Positions 56,935 to 64,000 of a DNA stretch of 64,000 nucleotides are shown here, piece by piece. Positions within the stretch are counted from its first letter, which is position 1; the number at the start of each line of letters is the position of its first letter. Under the pieces are notes generated by a model that saw nothing but the letters and a program-made list of their open reading frames with translations, had not been told where the DNA came from and did no database searches. The stretch is taken from contig NC_057866.1 in NCBI RefSeq assembly GCF_019393635.1, forward strand, positions 167,770,903 to 167,834,902. Direction: 5' to 3'. Made by a program: the position numbers and the translations under genes. This stretch comes from Dromiciops gliroides (taxonomy: Eukaryota > Chordata > Mammalia > Microbiotheria > Microbiotheriidae).

Positions 56935-58270
56935 TTAACTATTATACTATAGTAGTGACTTTTACAAGGACCTTAGCCTATGATTTTTAATTGCCTTGTT
57001 CATATTAAGTTTGCAGGCCTTTAGTACTTTATATAGACACTTAGGATTCTTGGGATAATGTCAACTTAGGACTAATGTGGTTCCATCTTACCTGTAATAA
57101 ATTACCTCTGAGTTAAAATGCCATATTTAGAAATTATTTCAGCAGAAAAGGGAAGCTTTTGATTTAATTGGAGAGACAAATGTTTATGCTAATGAACCAG
57201 GACTATTTCATGCATTATTGAATTCCCAACTCTGCCTTGCTTATAATTAGAACTCAATGAATATTTGTTGAATGAGTAAATGAAATATTCATATTTGGAA
57301 AGAAACTTAATATGATCTTTATTTCTCCAGTTTCTGATTCACTGGTCAGATGAAAAAATTTAAGGCTGAGTCTCTGTTTTTGTTTTAATTACTACAACTC
57401 TAAATATTGCTTAAATTCTTATTATTAGTTAGTTGAGTTGATGAAATATGATTGTCATTTGCCCCTTTTGGTTCACATTTTGCTTTTTAAAATATTGTCA
57501 CATATTATCTTTGTTTTAAGAAAGTACATCTTTAGCATTTTGAGCATATTTAACTGCTTTTCTAGAATAGATAGATAGCTAACTTTTCCAGGGAATTAAA
57601 TTTTATCTATATAGGGAATTCTTAACTTTTGAAAAATTATTATGCTCTTTAACTTAATATTAGCTTTCTTTCTCACCATATATTTGTTATCTTAAAATGA
57701 AACATTTTAAATTTGGGGCATGGAATTCATAAACCATAACTAATAAGAGCCAACAATATTGGGAAAAGAGTTGGGAATTACTCATCTAAATGATTTATAC
57801 CCTTCATTACTAAATTACTAAGTGATTATACTCTTCCTTTTATCAGTTTCTGATTCATAAAATTTTGCTAATAACAGTAGCTCCAGTCATTTGGATGGTC
57901 AATCTTTGTTTTACTCTGTTAATTTTTCCTTTTGTTACATATCAGATTATAGGACTTAAGTATCCAAAGTGATATTTTGAAATTTAATATTAATCATAGG
58001 TTTCCTCTGATTCTGGTATCATAGTATTAAAGTTTTTCCCACTCCTGCTATAGGGATCAGTTGCCAAAAAATCTCTATAAATTTAACTACTGTGGAAGAC
58101 ACCTGATTATATGAGTAACTTCCAAATGCATGAAAATAACATTGTTAATAGTACCAGTAGCATGAAATAAAATATTTGTAGCATATTTAATTATTTTTCC
58201 TATGAAAATTTGTAATTTCCTATATACATCCAGTTTAGAAATGATTGTTTAGTAACAGAATTATATTAAA
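56935..58270. other. probable ARFIP1 intron, no gene recognised
   Basis: AT-rich and SINE-free; an L2-like end at about 57240-57275 ('agaactcaatgaatatttgt'). No supported exon. Confidence 0.45.
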
Positions 58271-58274
58271 AGAT

Positions 58275-58985
58275 TATAGATTTAGAGCTAGAAAGAAGTG
58301 GCCTTCTAGTTCAGTCTCCTCACTTAAAAGATAAGAAAGAAGACTGGAAAAGTAGCAAGAGACCAGGTAATGAAGAATTTTAAAAGCCAAACAGAGGATT
58401 TAATATTTGGTCTTGTAGGTGGCAAGAAACCAGTGGAACTGATTGAATGGGAGAGTGGTGGGATGGGGGCAGGAGGGGGAGGTGGGAGAAGAAGACATGG
58501 GTGCTTTAAGGAATACCATTTTCCAGCCTCGTGGAGGAGGACTGGAGTCAGGAGGAAGAGGGCACCAGGGCTGGAGACGAGTCAAAACCAGCAGGCCAGA
58601 GGAGAGTCTGCATCATTGTCAGAGAAGAAAAGGGGTATATTTGAGAGAGGTTCTGAAGGTAGAAATGAGAAGACTTGTGACCCGAATAGACACATTAAAT
58701 GAGATGGAGTGAGGAGTTGGAGATGACGTCTAGGTTGGGAGCCTGGGTGACTGGGAGAATGGTAGTACCCTCAACAGTAATAAGGAAGTTTAAAAAAAGA
58801 GAGAATGAATTGGGGGATGGGGAAGAGAATGAATTCAGTTTTGGACATGTTGAGTTTAAGATGTCTATGGACATCCATTTTGAGATGTTTAATAGGTAGG
58901 TGGAGATGTGAGATTGGAGATGAGGAGGTAGGTTAGGGCTGGACAAATCAATCTGAGAATCATATGCATGGAGATGATGCTTGAA
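58275..58985 (+). repeat. ancient mammal-wide repeat, second copy
   Basis: 'ccaggtaatgaagaatttta', 'gatgacgtctaggttgggag', 'cagttttggacatgttgagt' and 'tgagaatcatatgcatggag' belong to the same old repeat type as 22.2-24.4 kb and continue further along it. Family not named. Confidence 0.6.
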
Positions 58986-59257
58986 TCCAAGACCAGCCCT
59001 CCATCCACTTTGCTGAGCACTATTTAGGGACCAGTTAACTACTTTTTCTATGGTCCTTGCTTTTTCTGTTGCCTTTTCCCCCTTTTACTTATTAGCTTCT
59101 GTTACTGAGTATGGGGGAGAGAAATCTGCAGAATTGTAGGGGACTTCAGAGGCTAGGCAGTCTATTGTATCAGAATAAGAATTGCTTCTGTTATTCCTGG
59201 CAGATGGTTATGTAGCCTTTCCTAGAGGACCTTTAGCAAGGAATAAGCCACTCTTTT

Positions 59258-59410
59258 GGGGCAGCTAGGTGGCACAGTGGATAAAGCATCAGCCTTGGAT
59301 TCAGGAGGACCTGAGTTCAAATCCAGCTTCAGACACTTGACACTTACTAGCTGTCTAACCCTGGGCAAGTCACTTAACCCTCATTGCCCTGCAAAAAAAA
59401 AAAAAAAAAA
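59258..59410 (+). mobile_element. WSINE1-type SINE with 18-bp TSD
   Basis: Forward copy flanked by ggaataagccactctttt (59240-59257) and ggaataagccactgtttt (59411-59428). Confidence 0.95.
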
Positions 59411-60124
59411 GGAATAAGCCACTGTTTTAAGAAGCTGCCCATTCCATTTTTAGTAACTTAAATCTTGAAGATGTTTGTTTTTTAATCAGGTTTTTAAAAT
59501 AGGTCTCTTTACAGCTAATACCCATTAACTCTACATCTGTCCTCTGTGGCCAGAGAGAAAAAGTCTAATTGGTTTTTTCCCACATTTCCTTCTCAGGAAC
59601 TCTTGATTACCTTAAAAATTATTGAAGACCCCCAAAGAGCTTTTTAATGTGGTTTATATCTATTAATATTTACCATATTAGAAAATAAAACTGATAAATC
59701 TTTAAAATCTTTAATTTATTTTAAAACAATAAACTGATTTCAAGTTAATATAAGTAACATTTTTATGAAAAATAACATTTTTCCAAAACAAAATTTAGTG
59801 CAAAGTGTCATTGTTTTATATCCTAGCAAACCTCTGTAATGTCTGACTTGATAGAATGCAGCTGGATTCTCATATCTTTTTCATTCTCTTACATTCTGTT
59901 GTTTTGGTTGAAATATGCAAAGAAAATTCAGCTTCACACAGATATTTAGTTGGAAAAGTAATCAGTATTTTAATAGCCTTTTCAGATAATTGTGGAATTC
60001 TTCTTTGATACTATACCAAAAACTCCATAAATGGCAGTTTCTTGAAGGTTAGTTGCAAGATGGAATCAGAAACTTTTCACTGAACTTTTCATTCTCAGAT
60101 GTTACATTAAAATTCTTTGTTTCA

Positions 60125-60308
60125 GGGCAGCTAGATGGTGCAGTGGATGAAGCACCGGCCCAGGATTCAGGAGGACCTGAGTTCAAATGTGGCCTCAGAC
60201 ACTTGACACTTACTAGCTGTGTGACCTTGGGCAAGTCACTTAACTCTTATTGCCCCACAAAAATAAATGAATGAATGAATAAATGAGTTGATGAATAAGT
60301 AAATAAAT
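60125..60308 (+). mobile_element. WSINE1-type SINE
   Basis: Forward copy with a tail of AAAT/GAAT units, inserted in the hAT element. Confidence 0.92.
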
Positions 60309-60404
60309 AAAATTCATTCTTCTGTCTTGCCTTTGAATGAATCATTTATCCCATGTATGATTTTGTAACATCATGCATTGTTCATTTAGAAATATTGGTT
60401 CACA

Positions 60405-60948
60405 TTTCAATACTTTAATAAACTTTGATCTCATCAGTGTGGGTATTCTCCTCACTGTTGAAGATTGCAACCTAACTTAATTCCCTTTCACATCCTCCCA
60501 TAAGTCCCCCTCAAGGAACCCACTGATAGTGCTGAGGGCCTTCCTCTAGATCTCTTGACTTTGGTTACCCCTCACTTTCCCTTTGTGATTGGCCCCCACC
60601 TCTCTGATAAGTCTTCATGCAATTTCTCGTGCATTGATAATGTGTTAGACTATTATCACCCCAAAATGGTGACTGACAGGACATTAACAACAACTGATTT
60701 ATATAACTACTTGTTCATCTCTGTAAAATTTTTGAGATTAACTTACATATGTACCTAGAGTGTCCTTGATGAGAATAGAAGGGAATAGATGGGCTCTTGT
60801 AGACAGTTCTAACAGACCACATCTTTACAGTCACATAATTGATTGAAAGGTATGGGGAATACATGATCCTACTGTGTTTATTTTTATTACCAAAAAAAAA
60901 GTTTGAGTCAGTAAAGTATAATAAAAAACTTCTAAAACAAACAAAAAA
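60405..60948 (+). mobile_element. unclassified retroposed sequence with 17-bp TSD
   Basis: A 544-bp insert in the hAT element, flanked by perfect agaaatattggttcaca duplications (60388-60404 and 60949-60965) and ending in an A-rich tail. A 67-codon ORF (60555-60758) has no recognisable feature. The phrase 'gttgaagattgcaacctaac' recalls 'aatgcagattgcaacccaag' at 1576, so it may be a copy of a repeat family I cannot name. Confidence 0.75.
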
Positions 60949-61483
60949 AGAAATATTGGTTCACAAAGTTATGCAGATCTTTCAAATATTGATATATTTC
61001 AATATCCAGTATCAAAAAATCATATTTGTTCACTCAGTACCAATCTCATCAGAAAAGTCTCATAAGTACTGACTGAAAAGCTGTCAAACTCAGGGTAGTA
61101 GATAAAAGTTTTCCAAAATTGGAATTTTCCCCTTGAAAGCTTGAATTTTATCATTAGCACCCCCCCCCAAAGAAAACCCAAAAAACAAACCCTAAAAATC
61201 CAAAACCCTGTCAGTTGTTTTCTTTTAAGGGACAAATTCACTTTATTGTTGAGAAATTGTCAGCTATTAATACCTAAGTCTGATTAACAATATATTGAGT
61301 TTATATGTCAGTTGTTCTTTCAAGTAAAAATGTTTCATGAGCAAAATGGTGAGTACAGGTCATAGCCCAGACTCGCCCAACTGCTTTTGCTGCAGACAGC
61401 TATCGTGTTTGGGTATGCTGCGGAAGTGCTTTATAGGTACTTCCCATTTCCATCAACCAGAGTATTAGAAAGATGTGTATCCA

Positions 61484-61636
61484 GGGGCAGCTAGGTGGGG
61501 CAGTGGATAGAGCACCAGCCCTGGATTCAGGAGGACCTGAGTTCAAATCCGGCCTCAGACACTTAACACTTACTAGCTGTGTAACCCTGGGCAAGTCACT
61601 TAACCCTAATTGCCTCACAAAAAAAAGAAAAAAGAA
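61484..61636 (+). mobile_element. WSINE1-type SINE with 17-bp TSD
   Basis: Forward copy with perfect agaaagatgtgtatcca duplications (61467-61483 and 61637-61653), inserted in the hAT element. Confidence 0.97.
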
Positions 61637-62469
61637 AGAAAGATGTGTATCCAACGCTCAAGATTTCATAAAGTTAATAATTTTGATTGTACTTCATCAA
61701 AGACATTCTTGTGGGAAATTGGCATTCCTCTTTATTTTTTATTTTTATTTCTAGTGCATAGCAGTAAAGATACAATTACTACTAATCGAGCTTGATGGCC
61801 ACTACCTTGATTCATAGTAAGGCACCAGGTTTACCTACCATTCTTTTTGTACCATCAGTGGAAATGTCAACACAGTTATTCCAGGATAAACCATGAGATT
61901 CAGAAAAGTTATTTACCACTTTCAGTATTTCAGCACTAATATTTTTTGTCAATTATTCATATAAATGGAGGTCTTCTTTAACAGTCGGTTTTGATAACCA
62001 GACAATTCCAAGCAAAATGGCAAGTCCAGCCATATCTGGAGTCACCTATGTGTAAGGCAAAAGTACAATTCTGCAGATGAGATATTCACTCAGTCTTTAT
62101 GTCTGCGGTCATATATTTAATTCACAGGTCATGCAGCCTCCAAAAAGTTCCTTAAGCTCATGAGACAGTGAGAAGGGAAAAAGGCAAATAATGTCTTAGC
62201 ATTAATTAATTAAACTTTGACTTTGCAGAGTCCCTGAAAAGGTGTCAGGGACCCCCAGGGGTTCATGGACCACATTTTGAGAATCACTGTCTTATGACAG
62301 AGAAAAAACAATTCAGCAAAACTAACCAGTGTAGTGTTCCATCTGTTCTGTTCTGGTCTAGAAGTAGAGAGAAGTTTTTCCTCATCTCTTTGGGGCCAAG
62401 CATAGTCAATATGATTTTCAAAGCATTCCCTTTCAATTGTTTTGTTGTCTTTGATACATTGTTTTCTTG

Positions 62470-63080
62470 TCTTTACTTAGTTCACTTTGCATTTGTTCAT
62501 ACTAGTCTTTAGGTGTTTTTCTGTATTTATCATATTCATCTTTCTGTTAGATTTATCAAGTTCTGAAAGAGGAATGTACCAGAGTCATCTACAGTTCTTC
62601 TTGTACTCTCCTATCCATTTTATGTTGTCATTTCCTTACCTATGGTGTCTTGGGGGGGGGGGGACGGGGGACGGGGCAATGAGCGTTAAGTGACTTGCTC
62701 AGGGTCACACAGCTAGTGTCAGGTGTCTGAGGTCAGATTTGAACTCAGGGCCTCCTGAATCCAGGGCTGGCGCTTTATCCACTGCCACCTAGCTGCCCCC
62801 ACCTATGGTGTCTTTAAGCATAATGGAATTTCCTTTTTGCCTTCTTGACATTGTCTCCTTTGATATGAATTTGTAAAATCATGATTGCAACTCCTGTATT
62901 TTTGTTATTTACTTGAAGCATACATGCATTTTATTTGACAATTCATTTTAGCTCTATGTGTCTTGTGTCTTTCAGTGTGTTTCTTGTATGCAGCAAATTT
63001 GTGGGTTGCTGTATTTTGTAACTCTTTCCTTCTGTTTTGTGGGTGAGTTTAGTTCTTCTGTGATATATCTTTAATATTGA
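62470..63080 (-). mobile_element. L1 coding-region remnant split by a SINE
   Basis: On the minus strand 'acaggagttgcaatcatgat' and the following A-rich coding-like sequence match an L1 internal segment, and 'gcatacaagaaacacactga'-type sequence precedes it. No open frame remains. Confidence 0.55.
62652..62800 (-). mobile_element. WSINE1-type SINE with 14-bp TSD
   Basis: Reverse copy with perfect acctatggtgtctt duplications (62638-62651 and 62801-62814). The tail position is a G-rich run. Confidence 0.96.
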
Positions 63081-63084
63081 AAAA

Positions 63085-64000
63085 ATTGGGAGATAGCAAT
63101 CAGTTGAAATAAAGGTAGAAGTGATATCTCCTTGGGAATAAGGAGGGATTATTCATTTCATTTCAAAGCACACTTGTTACACATTATCAAGTCTCTACTG
63201 AGGACAAGATTCTGTGCTGGTTTCCATCAGAATGATAATTTAGTTTTAATGTTTTACAATTTAGCCAATGCTCTCTTTGCACAGTCTTGTGGGATAGTTA
63301 GTATTTAGCATTATCACCCCCATCTTGAAGAAGAGGAAAACTGGCTCAGTGATTACATGAGTTGCCCATTGTCACACAAACAGTAAATGTCAGAGCTTGG
63401 CAAATCAATTTGGGTCTCCTGATTTCAAGGCCAGGGCTCCTTCCCCTACAGTATGCTGCCTCTCAATATATGTAAAAATCATTACGATTCCTTGGGAAGG
63501 GGAGCTATGTAATTTTTCTTAAAGTTATTTGAAAAATCAATAGTTATTTGATTGCTTACATTGTGCCTGGTACTCTGCTATGAAAGCAGAAAAGAATTGC
63601 AAGACTGGTCCCTACCTATAAAGAATTGGAAAAGATAAGACTCATGAAATCATGAACAGCAGTAAAATACTGTTCATAGTAAATTGCTTAATTGTGTAGG
63701 ACAGGTAATTAGTGAATAATTAAAATGCAATGCATAGCATAACAATATAAATTAGAGGAAGGAGAGAAATCCAAATGGCTGCAGTATCCATTAGTTTCTT
63801 TGTAAGGTTTTATTCTTTATTCTGTTACATTATAATTCTTAATACATCAATTTATACATGAATTTCCCTCTTCTTAATCATGCTTCTTCATCATACCAAG
63901 AAAATTCCTTTCCCATATTGTTTTTCTTGGTGTTTTATGAGTATGTTTCACTCTCCCACCTCAGATTATTACCCATTTTACTCACCTGGAATGAAGAGAA
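63085..64000. other. MIR fragment in otherwise unassigned sequence
   Basis: A minus-strand MIR lies at about 63290-63465 ('cccattgtcacacaaacagt', 'tttgggtctcctgatttcaa'). The rest shows no supported gene and is probable ARFIP1 intron. Confidence 0.45.

Larger units (their letters stand above)
59590..62289 (-). mobile_element. large decayed hAT DNA transposon
   Basis: The right end, read on the minus strand, starts cagtgattctcaaaatgtgg and continues tccatgaacccctgggggtc, the form of hAT terminal inverted repeats known from mammalian copies. Interior blocks ('caatgtctagc'-type decay aside) such as 'gaaatgtcaacacagttatt' and 'ccagactcgcccaactgctt', and the left part ('gaagacccccaaagagcttt', 'agccttttcagataattgtg'), lie in the order I know from an old eutherian-shared hAT. 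No open transposase frame remains. Insertions within it are the SINEs at 60125 and 61484 and a retroposed piece at 60405. Charlie or Tip100 subgroup not decided. Confidence 0.7.

Noticed and set aside
61473-61754. Many ORFs with DRALALDSGGPEFKSGLRHL- or VTQLVSVKCLRPDLNSGPPE-like peptides, taken as a protein family
   Set aside because: They are forward and reverse translations of the WSINE1 SINE (B box gagttcaaatcc and neighbours). They occur at every SINE copy, including in this example, and are not genes.
52155-64000. ARFIP1 coding exons
   Set aside because: I looked for the start of arfaptin-1 (MAQESPK) and other coding exons and found none; the first intron is long in human.

Overview
This window is nuclear DNA from a marsupial, most likely an australidelphian (the Australian radiation plus the monito del monte). 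The main evidence is about 41 copies of one tRNA-headed SINE beginning ggggcagctaggtggcgcag. I recognise it as the WSINE1/WALLSI type. It sits with marsupial L1 3' ends and with older mammal-wide layers (MIR/THER1, L2, L3/CR1 and hAT). The species cannot be fixed from sequence alone.

Only one intact protein-coding gene is visible: TIGD4, on the minus strand at 40216-41751. It is an intronless 511-codon ORF for a domesticated pogo/Tigger-type transposase. About 9 kb further right is a CpG island (about 50.85-52.15 kb) with GC boxes and ETS motifs. In human, TIGD4 lies head-to-head with ARFIP1. I therefore read the island as a shared bidirectional promoter, with the noncoding first exon of TIGD4 leaving it to the left and the noncoding first exon of ARFIP1 leaving it to the right. 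On that reading, 52.2-64.0 kb is ARFIP1 intron 1. No ARFIP1 coding exon was recognised.

The left 38 kb is repeat-dense intergenic DNA holding several retrocopies and nested elements. These are a 7SL RNA pseudogene (8.29-8.55 kb), two L1 insertions that are complete at the 5' end but stop in or after ORF1 (6.70-7.62 and 32.69-34.08 kb), and a metallothionein retrocopy joined to a SINE inside one shared target-site duplication (23.55-24.07 kb). Three solo LTRs, each with 4-bp duplications, lie at 22.7, 32.4 and 36.9 kb. A 58-nt U2 snRNA fragment sits inside a MIR at 45.34 kb. The right end holds a large decayed hAT DNA transposon (about 59.6-62.3 kb) carrying several later insertions.

The young SINE is absent for about 5.5 kb around the TIGD4 coding exon (37.7-43.1 kb) and about 5.6 kb around the promoter (49.0-54.6 kb). 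Nearly all the other short ORFs in the window are translations of SINE copies, simple repeats or the GC-rich island, and are not genes. No phage-like, operon-like or otherwise new gene system was found. The most interesting signals are the chimeric retrocopy, the truncated L1 and small-RNA insertions, and a perfect 74-bp tandem duplication in the promoter.
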